Source of the DNA: Burkholderiaceae bacterium
GTDB taxonomy: Bacteria > Pseudomonadota > Gammaproteobacteria > Burkholderiales > Burkholderiaceae_C
NCBI GenBank assembly: GCA_018780645.1
Contig: JADMJJ010000018.1
Span: 131,367 to 189,086, forward strand
Length of the DNA stretch: 57,720 bases
Direction: 5' to 3'
Shown here in pieces: positions 21,721-32,047 of the stretch. The first letter of the stretch is position 1, and each line of letters starts with the position of its first letter. The translations under genes were made by a program, and so were the position numbers. The notes beneath the pieces are model-generated. The model was not told the origin of the DNA and made no database searches. It saw only the letters and a program-made list of their open reading frames with translations.

Positions 21721-22725
21721 TCACTTGCACTCGTTCTTGGCCATGTAGTCGATGACCTTGATCTTGCCGCTGACGATGTCGGCCTTGATCTGGTTCACAC
21801 GCTCCTCCATCGCCTTGGTGATCAGCGCGCGGTTGTGCTGGTCCAGGGCCCAGTCGATGCCGCCCTCCTTCAGACCCAGCGAGGTGATGCCGGCGCCGGG
21901 TGCGCCCTTGGCGCCATCATTGAAGGCGTTCTGCACCGCCACATCGACGCGCTTGACCATCGAGGTCAGGATGGTGCCCGGGTGCACATAGTTCTGGTTG
22001 CTGTCCACGCCGATGGCGAACTTCTTCGCGTCCTTGACGGCCTGAAACACGCCCATGCCGGTGCCGCCTGCCGCCGCAAAGATCACGTCGGCGCCGCGGT
22101 CCATCTGCGAGCGGGCCAGTTCGCCGCCCTTGGTCGGATCGTTCCAGGCCGCGGGCGTGGTGCCGGTCATGTTCGAGAACACCTCGGCCTTGGGATTCAC
22201 GAACTTGGCGCCCTGCTCATAACCGCAGGCGAAGCGGCGAATCAGCGGGATATCCATGCCGCCGACAAAGCCGACATTGCCGGTGGTCGACTTCAAGGCC
22301 GCCAGCGCGCCGACGAGGAAGGAGCCCTCCTGCTCGCGGAACACAATGGACTTCACATTGGGTTTCTCGACCACCATGTCGATGATGTAGAACTGCGTCT
22401 TGGCGAACAGCGGTGCCACCTTTTCCATCGAGGCCGCGCCGCCGAAGCCCACCGTCACGATCGGGTTCTTGCCGCTCTGCGCCAGCTTCTGCAGTGCCTG
22501 CTCACGCTGGCCCTCATTGGTCATCGTGAACTCGGCGTACTTCTTGCCGGTGGCCTTCTTGTAGGCCTCGGCACCCTCGTAGGCCGACTGGTTGAAGGAC
22601 TTGTCGAACTTGCCACCCATGTCGAACACCACGGCCGGGTCGGCCTGGGCCATCGCCTGGGTGCACGCGGCTATCAGGGCGAATCCCGCCAGCAGGGGCT
22701 TGGAGGAAGGCAGAAAGTGGTTCAT
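21721..22725 (-). CDS. BMP/PnrA-family nucleoside-binding protein
   Basis: 334 residues from ATG 22725 (MNHFLPSSKPLLAGFALIAACTQAMAQ) with GGGAG upstream. The N-terminus is a Sec signal; the lipobox is not convincing (IAACTQ contains a Cys, so lipidation is possible). Mature part follows the Bmp family: VVFDMGGKFDKSFNQSAYEGAEAY, PIVTVGFGGAASMEKVAPLFAKTQFYIIDMVV, GFVGGMDIPLIRRFACGYEQGAKF, GADVIFAAAGGTGMGVFQAVKDAKKFAIGVDSNQ. The Asp/Phe-rich start and the GVDSNQ segment contact ribose and base in PnrA. It delivers nucleoside to the ABC transporter encoded downstream. Confidence 0.93.
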   Translation of the reverse strand: MNHFLPSSKPLLAGFALIAACTQAMAQADPAVVFDMGGKFDKSFNQSAYEGAEAYKKATGKKYAEFTMTNEGQREQALQKLAQSGKNPIVTVGFGGAASMEKVAPLFAKTQFYIIDMVVEKPNVKSIVFREQEGSFLVGALAALKSTTGNVGFVGGMDIPLIRRFACGYEQGAKFVNPKAEVFSNMTGTTPAAWNDPTKGGELARSQMDRGADVIFAAAGGTGMGVFQAVKDAKKFAIGVDSNQNYVHPGTILTSMVKRVDVAVQNAFNDGAKGAPGAGITSLGLKEGGIDWALDQHNRALITKAMEERVNQIKADIVSGKIKVIDYMAKNECK

Positions 22726-22755
22726 CAAGGACTCCCGAGGTATGGGTTTGATCAA

Positions 22756-23760
22756 TCAATAGTGCCGCACTGCGGCGGTGGATTCTCTGAGCATCAGCTC
22801 CGGCGCCAGCACCAGTTCCTGCGTGGCATGGGTCGGCGACTCGATGCGCTGCATCAGCATGCTGGCCGCACGCTCGCCGAGCTTGCGTATCGAGTAACCC
22901 ACCGTCGTCAGTGCCGGGAAGGAATAAGCGCCGAGATCAATGCCGTCAAAGCCTATCACCGATACCGCGCTGGGCACGGCCAGACCACACTCGGCGGCGG
23001 CACGCAGCACGCCCAGGGCCATCAGGTCATTGCTGGCAAACACGGCACTGACCTCGTTGCGCTCGAACAGGCGCCGGCCGGCGGCATAGCCCGAGGAGCT
23101 GCTGAAGTCGCCGCGTTCCAGCCAGGAGTCCTGGGGCGCGATGCCGGCAGCGAGAAGCGCCTGGCGCCATCCGACCTCGCGCGAATTGCTGACCTCGAAT
23201 GATTCGGGGCCGCTGATGCAGGCAATCTTGCGATGACCCAAGCTCAGCAGATGCTCGACCGCCAGCCGCGCGCCGGCCTGGTTGTCGATGCGCACCAGAT
23301 CGGCCTCGACACCGGGCATGCGCCGGTCGACGATCACCGAGGGCATGCCATAGGCCGCCCAGCCGTGCGGCAGCGACTCCGCGCCACCGGCCGAGGCCAG
23401 CAGCATGCCGTCCACGCGGCGCTCGACCAGGGTCTGCAGATAGCGCGATTGGCGGCCCGGGTTGTCATCGCAATTGCACAGGAAGACCGAGTAGCCGGCC
23501 TGGTGGGCGCAGTCCTCGACGCCGCGGGTCAGCTCGGCGAAAAAAGGGTTGGTGACGTTGGGTACCAGCACGCCGATGATGTGGGTCTCACTGGTCTTCA
23601 GCGAGCGCGCCACTGCGCTCGGGAAGTAGCCCAGATCGGCCACCGCCTGCTGCACCCGCGCCCGCGCCGATTCACTGACCGGTCGCGTGCCGTTCAAGAC
23701 GTGCGAGACCGTGGTGAACGACACCCCTGCTCGTGCTGCAACGTCCTTGATGGTGCTCAT
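22756..23760 (-). CDS. LacI-family transcriptional regulator of the nucleoside unit
   Basis: 334 residues. DNA-binding head MSTIKDVAARAGVSFTTVSHVLNGTRPVSE with the minor-groove hinge helix (ARARVQQAVADLGYFPSAVARSL), then a periplasmic-binding-protein-type effector domain (IIGVLVPNVTNPFFAELTRGVEDCA; VFASNDLMALGVLRAAAECGLAVP; VIGFDGIDLGAYSFPALTTV). Close in layout to PurR/RbsR/CytR. It is the first gene of a nine-gene minus-strand run, 30 bp before the binding-protein gene, and a perfect operator-like palindrome lies 59 bp upstream of its start, so it probably represses itself and the whole run. Likely inducer is a nucleoside or breakdown product. Confidence 0.93.
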   Translation of the reverse strand: MSTIKDVAARAGVSFTTVSHVLNGTRPVSESARARVQQAVADLGYFPSAVARSLKTSETHIIGVLVPNVTNPFFAELTRGVEDCAHQAGYSVFLCNCDDNPGRQSRYLQTLVERRVDGMLLASAGGAESLPHGWAAYGMPSVIVDRRMPGVEADLVRIDNQAGARLAVEHLLSLGHRKIACISGPESFEVSNSREVGWRQALLAAGIAPQDSWLERGDFSSSSGYAAGRRLFERNEVSAVFASNDLMALGVLRAAAECGLAVPSAVSVIGFDGIDLGAYSFPALTTVGYSIRKLGERAASMLMQRIESPTHATQELVLAPELMLRESTAAVRHY

Positions 23761-23818
23761 GCAATAGATGACAAAGTGAAGAGGCCTGTGGCTTGAATGG
23801 CGCCCGCGCCACTATAAA

Positions 23819-23832
23819 CGCAAACGTTTGCG
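23819..23832. promoter_or_regulatory. LacI-type operator, perfect 14-bp palindrome
   Basis: The sequence CGCAAACGTTTGCG is a perfect inverted repeat with a central CG, the form expected for LacI/PurR-type regulators. It lies between the lacI gene start (23760) and AT-rich promoter-like sequence (TATAGT and TATACAAT on the minus strand flank it), so bound repressor would block transcription of lacI and the co-directional nucleoside genes. I see no other gene close enough on the plus strand to be the target. Confidence 0.75.
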
Positions 23833-23931
23833 ATTGTATATTTGCGCCGCTCAAAATGGCAGGGCCGCGCATCAGGGGTTTCCCCTCTCCGAACACGATT
23901 GTTGCGGGAAGAGACCGGCGCTGGCGGCCAT

Positions 23932-23958
23932 AAAAAAACCCGGCCGAGGCCGGGTTTT
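23932..23958 (-). terminator. Rho-independent terminator of the H1-like gene
   Basis: Stem of seven GC-rich pairs (CCCGGCC at 23939-23945 with GGCCGGG at 23948-23954), extended by A:T pairs, with seven T residues at the 3' end when read on the minus strand. It begins 20 bp after the stop of the histone H1-like gene and so ends that transcript; read on the plus strand it also has a TTTT run and could be weakly bidirectional. Confidence 0.85.
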
Positions 23959-23978
23959 GACTGTCGCGAGACCTGTCC

Positions 23979-24557
23979 TTACGGCTTGTTGCCGGTCGGG
24001 AAAGGCCAGGCAGCTTGCGGGCTCAGTGCGGTCTTGGCAGACGACGCGGGAGCCGCGGCAGGCTTGGCAGCAGCAGGAGCAGGGGCCGCAGGGGCAGGGC
24101 CACTTTTCTTTGCAGCAGGCTTCTTCGCAGCCTTCTTGGCGGCCGGCTTTGCAGCAGGCTTCGGAGCAGCAGCGCTGGACTTCTTGGCAGCAACCTTCTT
24201 GACGGGTGCAGCGGCCTTCTTGGCCGGGGCTGCAGCCTTCTTCGCAGGTGCAGCGGCCTTCTTGGCCGGAGCTGCTGCCTTCTTCGCAGGTGCAGCGGCC
24301 TTCTTGGCCGGAGCTGCTGCCTTCTTCGCAGGTGCGGCGGCCTTCTTGGCCGGAGCGGCTGCCTTCTTCGCGGGTGCAGCGGCCTTCTTCGCCGGTGCTG
24401 CCTTCTTCGCCGGAGCGGCTGCCTTCTTGGCAGGTGCCGCCTTCTTCACCGGGGGCTTCTTGGCGGGTGCCGCGGCCTTTGCCGGTGCAGCTTTCTTCGC
24501 TGCGGCCTTCTTTGCGGGTGCGGCCTTCTTGGCCGGCGCTTTCTTTGCAGTTGCCAT
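23979..24557 (-). CDS. Histone H1-like lysine/alanine/proline-rich DNA-binding protein
   Basis: 192 residues from ATG 24557 (MATAKKAPAKKAAPAKKAA), with a strong AAGGAG site 8 bases upstream; the upstream in-frame ATG would ignore it. Almost the whole protein is made of PAKKAAA-type repeats, with about 35% Lys+Pro and most of the rest Ala, ending in a different tail (SAKTALSPQAAWPFPTGNKP). This is the composition of the eukaryotic H1-tail-like nucleoid proteins of beta-proteobacteria (BpH1/AlgP-like), which bind DNA through charge and condense it. Stand-alone gene with its own terminator, downstream of nrdB. The repeat tract makes length variation between strains likely. Confidence 0.9.
   Translation of the reverse strand: MATAKKAPAKKAAPAKKAAAKKAAPAKAAAPAKKPPVKKAAPAKKAAAPAKKAAPAKKAAAPAKKAAAPAKKAAAPAKKAAAPAKKAAAPAKKAAAPAKKAAAPAKKAAAPAKKAAAPVKKVAAKKSSAAAPKPAAKPAAKKAAKKPAAKKSGPAPAAPAPAAAKPAAAPASSAKTALSPQAAWPFPTGNKP
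24190..24545. repeat. Tandem degenerate coding repeats in the H1-like gene
   Basis: Repeated units of 15, 21 and about 42 bp encoding AAPAKKA modules run through this stretch; on the plus strand they read as recurring GCCTTCTTNGCNGG blocks separated by GGTGCAGCG or GGAGCTGCT. Several copies are identical over more than 30 bp (for example those near 24245, 24287 and 24330). It is coding, not CRISPR: there are no unique spacers of constant length. Confidence 0.85.
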
Positions 24558-24690
24558 TTCAATCTCCTTGATCAAGTTAAAAGAGCACTGCCCGAGTCGA
24601 TCTAGCTCGGCTCGATGCAGTTATCCACCACCCGAAAGTCTGCCCAGGAGGGGCGCCCCGGTGCGGTGAATGGGGTCGCAAGACACAAGC

Positions 24691-24711
24691 GCAATGCTTC
24701 TACGGCATTGC
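24691..24711. other. Inverted repeat between nrdB and the H1-like gene
   Basis: GCAATGC and GCATTGC form a perfect seven-pair stem with a seven-base loop. No T-run follows in either direction, so it is not a standard terminator. It could be a protein-binding site ahead of the H1-like gene or an RNA hairpin 3' of nrdB. The rest of the 235-bp spacer (24558-24792) shows nothing I recognise. Confidence 0.35.
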
Positions 24712-24792
24712 TGATCTGTCTTGCCAATCTATCTTTCGTACTGCTTGATCTCGTGTTCTTGAATTGCTGAAAGCGCCGCGCTGTTCAGTGCC

Positions 24793-26007
24793 TCAGTCCC
24801 ACGAGAGTGCGCCACCGGATTGATACTCGATGACGCGGGTTTCAAAGAAATTGCGCTCCTTCTTCAGGTCGATCATTTCACTCATCCAGGGGAAGGGGTT
24901 CTCTTCATTCGGGAACAGCTCTTCCAGACCGATCTGGGTCGCGCGGCGGTTGGCGATGTAGCGCAGATAGCCCTTGAACATCGACGCATTGAGGCCCAGC
25001 ACGCCACGCGGCATGGTGTCCTCGGCATATCGGTACTCAAGCTCCACGGCCTGAAGGAACAGCGCCTTGATTTCGGCCTTGAACGCCGCCGTCCACAGAT
25101 GCGGGTTCTCGGCCTTCAGCTGGTTGATCAGGTCGATGCCGAAGTTGCAGTGCATCGATTCGTCGCGCAGGATGTACTGGTACTGCTCGGCTGCACCGGT
25201 CATCTTGTTCTGTCGACCCATGGCCAGGATCTGCGTGAAGCCGACGTAGAAGAACAGGCCCTCCATCAGGCAGGCGAAGACGATCAGGCTCTTCAGCAGC
25301 GTCTGGTCGTTCTCGGGCGTGCCGGTGTTGAAGTGCGGGTCCATGATCGCGCCGATGAAGGGGATCAGGAACTCGTCCTTGTCGCGTATCGACTTGACTT
25401 CGTTGTAGGCGTTGAAGATCTCGGACTCGTCCAGACCCAACGACTCGACGATGTATTGGTAAGCGTGCGTGTGGATCGCTTCTTCAAAGGCCTGGCGCAG
25501 CAGGAACTGGCGGCACTCGGGCGCGGTGATGTGGCGGTAGGTGCCCAGCACGATGTTGTTGGCGGCCAGCGAATCGGCGGTGACGAAGAAGCCGAGATTG
25601 CGCTTGATGATGCGGCGCTCGTCTTCGCTCAGACCGTTCGGGTCCTTCCAGAGCGCGATGTCGCGCGACATGTTCACCTCTTGCGGCATCCAGTGATTGG
25701 CGCAAGTGGCGAGGTACTTCTCCCAGGCCCATTTGTACTTGAACGGGACCAGCTGATTAACGTCCGTCTGGCCGTTGATGATGCGCTTGTCGGCCGCATT
25801 GACGCGGCGCTGAACGGGTGCCACGGTGGCTGCGTTCGATGCGGGGGCGAGGACGGTGGAGATGGTGGGGACCGGTGTGTTTGCGTCGGCAGTGAAGGCT
25901 GCATTTGCAGACGCCGATGCGGCCACGCGCGGTGCGCTGGGCTCGCTCGCTGCGTTCAACGCATTGAGACTTTGAGAGGGCTTAAATTCTTCTTCCCAAA
26001 CCAACAT
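24793..26007 (-). CDS. nrdB: Class Ia ribonucleoside-diphosphate reductase, beta (radical) subunit
   Basis: 404 residues from ATG 26007 ([17 protein letters not shown]), with AGGAAG upstream; the longer frame start is unsupported. After an Ala-rich variable N-terminal ~95 residues comes the diiron four-helix core. Visible ligands: Asp in [13 protein letters not shown], Glu and His in [14 protein letters not shown], where the Tyr four residues after the His is the radical tyrosine position, Glu in [12 protein letters not shown], and Glu and His in [10 protein letters not shown]. It makes the tyrosyl radical passed to NrdA for deoxynucleotide synthesis. It follows nrdA but with a 405-bp spacer, and has its own promoter-like sequence. 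Confidence 0.96.
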   Translation of the reverse strand: MLVWEEEFKPSQSLNALNAASEPSAPRVAASASANAAFTADANTPVPTISTVLAPASNAATVAPVQRRVNAADKRIINGQTDVNQLVPFKYKWAWEKYLATCANHWMPQEVNMSRDIALWKDPNGLSEDERRIIKRNLGFFVTADSLAANNIVLGTYRHITAPECRQFLLRQAFEEAIHTHAYQYIVESLGLDESEIFNAYNEVKSIRDKDEFLIPFIGAIMDPHFNTGTPENDQTLLKSLIVFACLMEGLFFYVGFTQILAMGRQNKMTGAAEQYQYILRDESMHCNFGIDLINQLKAENPHLWTAAFKAEIKALFLQAVELEYRYAEDTMPRGVLGLNASMFKGYLRYIANRRATQIGLEELFPNEENPFPWMSEMIDLKKERNFFETRVIEYQSGGALSWD

Positions 26008-26029
26008 GGTGGACTTCCTATGGTTGCGG

Positions 26030-26058
26030 ATTATCTGAGTGTTGCGTTCAAACACCAA
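26030..26058 (-). promoter_or_regulatory. nrdB: Candidate promoter of nrdB
   Basis: On the minus strand TTGGTG (26058-26053) and GATAAT (26035-26030) are separated by exactly 17 bp, giving a predicted start about 16-18 bases before the nrdB ATG with the AGGAAG ribosome site in between. This would let nrdB be transcribed apart from nrdA. The -35 box is only a half match, so this is a prediction. Confidence 0.4.
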
Positions 26059-26321
26059 GGACTTCTTGACATCAAAGCGACTTCGCTGTTGCTGGTGTGC
26101 ATCGAAATTGCGTGATCAATTTGCGGGATCACGTTGAAGCGAAAGAGGCCCGCGATGCGAGGCCTTCAGACCTGGTCTCGCGGACCCGATTTTCACGTTC
26201 ACTTCGAAGGCCTCATCAACACGCGATGCGTGCAACAAGATGTCAATCAAGAGCGCCGCACAAGCCACGATGTGCCATCAAGAAAGTGAGGCATCGCGGC
26301 TCGCTCGGCACGCTTCAAATC

Positions 26322-26355
26322 ACTGGCAGGCTTCGCAATCCGGGTTGTGGTTGCG
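26322..26355 (-). pseudogene. Partial duplication of the nrdA C-terminal codons
   Basis: Reads C-R-N-H-N-P-D-C-E-A-C-Q-stop on the minus strand, against C-S-I-D-N-P-D-C-E-A-C-Q-stop in nrdA. The redox-active CxxC tail is kept, but the frame is closed by a stop codon immediately before the first Cys and no start codon is available. It is most simply a remnant of a duplicated or recombined nrdA 3' end. Confidence 0.55.
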
Positions 26356-26412
26356 ACATCACGTCGCTGCGCGACATGAGTCTTCACCGCAACCCAGACG
26401 CATGCGTCGTGC

Positions 26413-29322
<2,910 letters not shown>

Positions 29323-29624
29323 GGGTTACCTCTTGTCTCGACGACGGTCAATCAGAAAAGATCTGAAACAAAAAACAGCGGCGCCACACCTGCCAGTCCT
29401 GCCGATCGGGCGCAGCGCGATTTCATTTAGCGACTTGGCTCCAACCGGCGGAGATCATTCCCGCCAGGGCTTGGCCTGGGGGCGGCACTCGAGTCGAGCG
29501 GTTTGTTGATCTCTGCTCCTGCCCACAAAACGGTGGCGACAGCAACGACCGGTGTATGAAACAGACCAGGCCGGGAACCATCAGACACTACGGTGGAGGC
29601 AGGCATGTTGTTGATTTGCCAGGT

Positions 29625-29660
29625 GGTCAGTATAGCGTGAAAGGACACTATATCTGGGGG
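29625..29660 (-). promoter_or_regulatory. Pair of NrdR-like boxes
   Basis: Box at 29645-29660 (ACACTATATCTGGGGG) matches the known consensus acaCwAtATaTwGtgt at 12 of 16 positions, with the first nine perfect. A second weaker site at 29625-29640 (GGTCAGTATAGCGTGA) matches at 10 of 16. They are offset by 20 bp, about two helical turns, so two NrdR units would sit on the same DNA face. NrdR represses ribonucleotide reductase genes across bacteria, and these overlap the candidate nrdA promoter. Confidence 0.6.
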
Positions 29661-29675
29661 CACCGCCCCTTTCAA
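29647..29675 (-). promoter_or_regulatory. nrdA: Candidate nrdA promoter
   Basis: On the minus strand TTGAAA (29675-29670), 17-bp spacer, TATAGT (29652-29647): a good sigma-70 match. The -10 hexamer lies inside the stronger NrdR-like box, so repressor binding would cover it. The predicted transcript starts near 29640 and runs about 318 nt before the nrdA ATG. Confidence 0.6.
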
Positions 29676-29901
29676 GCACTACCGCTAGCGTGCGACCCTC
29701 ATTGACCGATGGCCAGACTCGCGCTAGGCGCAGGGCCCTGAGCGCACTGCCGGTGGCCAGCGTCGCATGCCAGGTCTCACCAATTCGGGGTTTGCCCAAC
29801 GCGGGCCGCGCCGGCATTGGCTTGGCGGCCATTTTCGTGCGCCAGGGCGCATGAATGCTGGCACGACGGAAGGCCCAGCATGGCCTTGAGAAGGGGCCTC
29901 G

Positions 29902-30504
29902 TCAGGCCTCGGCGTCGCCCGACAAGACCAGGCCCTCGGGGAAACACCGAGCGGGCCAGCCCAGCCCTTGCGCGAGCAGCGCCCACTCAAAGCCTGCACC
30001 CGGGTCGCACTTGCGGCCCGGTGCCACATGCTCGTGACCAACGACATGGGCAATCGGGTAGGCGAAGGCCAGATCGCGCAGCAGTTGCGTCAGCGCCGCG
30101 TACTGCTGCGCCTCGAAGCACTGGCCTTCCAGCCCTTCGAGTTCGATGCCGATAGCGAAGTCATTGCAATTGCTGCGGCCCTCGAACAGCGATTGCCCGG
30201 CATGCCAGGCACGCTGCTCACAGGACACAAATTGAAGCAACTCGCCGTCGCGCCGGATCAGAAAATGCGACGACACCTGCAGCCCGCGTATGCCCTGGTA
30301 GTAGGGATGGGCGTCCCAGTCGAGCTGGTTGGTGAACAGCTGCGCGATCGCTTCGCCGCCGTACTCGCCCGGCGGCAGGCTGATCGAGTGGATCAGAGCC
30401 AGGCTGACCGGCAGCCCGGCAGGCCGTTCATTGAAATTCGGCGAGGCCAGATGAGCGGCGTGCGCATACCAGCCGCTGGCGAACAGCGGCTCAGTCCCCG
30501 TCAC
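29902..30504 (-). CDS. ampD: 1,6-anhydro-N-acetylmuramyl-L-alanine amidase
   Basis: 200 residues from a GTG at 30504, which overlaps the end of pilR by 14 bp; no ATG is available before conserved sequence begins ([22 protein letters not shown]). Zinc ligands of the amidase_2 fold are visible: His in [16 protein letters not shown], His and Asp in [21 protein letters not shown], with the catalytic Lys in the same stretch. It recycles cell-wall muropeptides in the cytosol by cutting the anhydroMurNAc-peptide bond; loss in other bacteria induces AmpC beta-lactamase. The GTG start and overlap point to coupling with pilR, as in relatives. Confidence 0.93.
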   Translation of the reverse strand: MTGTEPLFASGWYAHAAHLASPNFNERPAGLPVSLALIHSISLPPGEYGGEAIAQLFTNQLDWDAHPYYQGIRGLQVSSHFLIRRDGELLQFVSCEQRAWHAGQSLFEGRSNCNDFAIGIELEGLEGQCFEAQQYAALTQLLRDLAFAYPIAHVVGHEHVAPGRKCDPGAGFEWALLAQGLGWPARCFPEGLVLSGDAEA

Positions 30505-32047
30505 CGTCGGCCCCCGCGCCCTCGGCCCCGACACCCAGTCGCGCCATGCGATAGCGCATCTGCCGCAGCGAAAGGCCCAGGCTCGCGCCGGCTGCCGTGC
30601 GGTTGCCGCGGTGGCGCTCCAGCGCACGCATGAGGATGTCGCGCTCGACCTCGTCGAGGTACCGGGCCAGGTCGCTGGGCAGCGCCGCCTGCGCATCGCT
30701 GCCGGCCTCGCGGCGCAACTCGGCTGGCAGATCGAGCAGGGCATCGAAGCTGGCCTGGCTGCTGTCGGCAAACGCCGCATCGGGCAGGTCCAGATCGACC
30801 AGATCGATCTCGGCGCCGCCGGACAGGGCCAGCGCGCGGTGCAGCAGATTCTCCAGCTCGCGCACATTTCCGGGGAAGGGATAGCGCGCGAGATGAGAGA
30901 AGGCCGCCTGCGTGAGCCGTGGCGTCGGCGACACGCCCGCGTCGCGCGCAATGCGCTCCAGCACATGCTCTGCAATCTCGCGCAGGTCTTCGATGCGCTC
31001 GCGCAGCGGCGGCACGCGGATCTGAATCACATTCAGACGGTAGAACAGATCCTGCCGGAAGCGCCCGGCCAGCACCTCGGCGCCGAGATCCTTGTGCGTG
31101 GCGCTGAGGATGCGCACATTGACCGGCAACTCGTGCACCGCACCCACCGGCCGCACCAGGCGCTCCTGGATCACGCGCAGCAGCTTGCTCTGCATGCTCA
31201 GGGGCAGCTCGCCGATTTCGTCGAGGAACAGGGTGCCGCCATTGGCTGCCTGGAAGAAGCCTTCGCGGTCTTCATTGGCGCCGGTGAAGGCGCCCTTGCG
31301 GTAGCCGAAGAACTCGGCCTCCAGCAATTGCTCGGGAATGGCGCCGCAGTTGACGGCGATGAAGGCCTGGGCCGTGCGCGGGCTGACCTCATGGATGGCC
31401 CGCGCCACCAGCTCCTTGCCGGTGCCCGACTCGCCCTGCACCAGCACCGGCGCCATGCTGCGCGCCACCTTCTCGATCAGACCGCGCACCTGCTGCAGTG
31501 CCGTCGAACCGCCGGCCATGCGCTGCAGGCCGGTGGGCTTGATCGGCGCCTCGACGGTGGCGGCGCGCTTGGGCTCGGTGGCCACGGTCGCCGGCTTGAG
31601 CGCTTTGTCGCTGGCCGGCTGCCCTTGCTCGGACGGCAGCTTTGCCGGCACAACCGAGGGCCCCTGCTGCGGCATGCGGCCCAGCGCCGAGGCCACGACC
31701 ATGCGGAACTGACGCAGGTCCACCGGCTTGGTCAGATAGTCATAGGCGCCGGCCTTCAGCGCCTCGACCGCGTTCTCGGCCGAGCCGAAGGCGGTGATGA
31801 CGATGGCCTTCTCGGGTCGGCCCGTGGTCTCCAGCCATTGCAGCAGATCCAGGCCCGAGCCGTCGGGCAGGCGCATATCGGTGATGACGGCGCTGTAGCG
31901 CTGCCGCTTGAGGTGCGCCATCGCCTCTTCGAGCGAGGCGGCGGTCTCGATGCGGTAACCCTCGCGCACCAGCGTCAGCTCATACAGAGTGCGCAGATCG
32001 GGCTCGTCGTCCACCACCAGCAGGCTGAATTCGACTTCTGCGCTCAT
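30491..32047 (-). CDS. pilR: Sigma-54-dependent response regulator, PilR-like
   Basis: 518 residues from ATG 32047 ([26 protein letters not shown]), overlapping the pilS stop by 4 bp. Receiver domain with acceptor Asp in [13 protein letters not shown] and Lys in [12 protein letters not shown]; Ala/Lys-rich linker; AAA+ domain with [16 protein letters not shown] (Walker A), the sigma-54 contact motif GAFTGA and [13 protein letters not shown] (Walker B); C-terminal Fis-type helix-turn-helix ([26 protein letters not shown]). In relatives it activates type IV pilin (pilA) transcription from sigma-54 promoters on phosphorylation by PilS. Confidence 0.93.
   Translation of the reverse strand: MSAEVEFSLLVVDDEPDLRTLYELTLVREGYRIETAASLEEAMAHLKRQRYSAVITDMRLPDGSGLDLLQWLETTGRPEKAIVITAFGSAENAVEALKAGAYDYLTKPVDLRQFRMVVASALGRMPQQGPSVVPAKLPSEQGQPASDKALKPATVATEPKRAATVEAPIKPTGLQRMAGGSTALQQVRGLIEKVARSMAPVLVQGESGTGKELVARAIHEVSPRTAQAFIAVNCGAIPEQLLEAEFFGYRKGAFTGANEDREGFFQAANGGTLFLDEIGELPLSMQSKLLRVIQERLVRPVGAVHELPVNVRILSATHKDLGAEVLAGRFRQDLFYRLNVIQIRVPPLRERIEDLREIAEHVLERIARDAGVSPTPRLTQAAFSHLARYPFPGNVRELENLLHRALALSGGAEIDLVDLDLPDAAFADSSQASFDALLDLPAELRREAGSDAQAALPSDLARYLDEVERDILMRALERHRGNRTAAGASLGLSLRQMRYRMARLGVGAEGAGADGDGD

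Larger units (their letters stand above)
26008..26412 (-). other. nrdA-nrdB spacer with a decayed copy of the nrdA 3' end
   Basis: 405 bp without a long gene. At 26322-26348 the sequence is 24/27 identical to the last codons of nrdA (26415-26441): read on the minus strand both encode NPDCEACQ followed by a stop, and the three differences are all silent. Upstream of this the copy is diverged and broken by a stop (TGA-TGT-CGC-AAC-CAC then NPDCEACQ). The spacer also contains a short perfect inverted repeat AGACC-T-GGTCT near 26168-26178, a weak AGGCC/GGCCT hairpin near 26146-26165, and the nrdB promoter at its end. Confidence 0.6.
29323..29901 (-). other. Long nrdA leader and nrdA-ampD spacer
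   Basis: 579 bp without a confident gene. The ampD-distal half (about 29676-29901) shows nothing I recognise. The half next to nrdA (29323-29640) would be a leader of roughly 318 nt if the promoter at 29647-29675 is used. It contains an open frame 29606-29427 (59 codons, MPASTVVSDGSRPGLF...) with no convincing ribosome site and no family I know. I looked for cobalamin riboswitch features because they occur upstream of some reductase genes, and did not find the conserved boxes. Confidence 0.5.

Noticed and set aside
24190-24545. CRISPR-like array
   Set aside because: The repeats are coding (PAKKAAA), have no unique spacers of constant length and no cas genes nearby.
29323-29640. Cobalamin riboswitch in the nrdA leader
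   Set aside because: A GGTTCCC-like block is present, but the other conserved boxes, including GCCACTG, are not in the right order.
29427-29675. Possible small protein of 82 (or 59) residues upstream of nrdA
   Set aside because: No convincing ribosome-binding site, no family resemblance, and the longer version would begin inside the predicted promoter. Kept only as a note on the leader.
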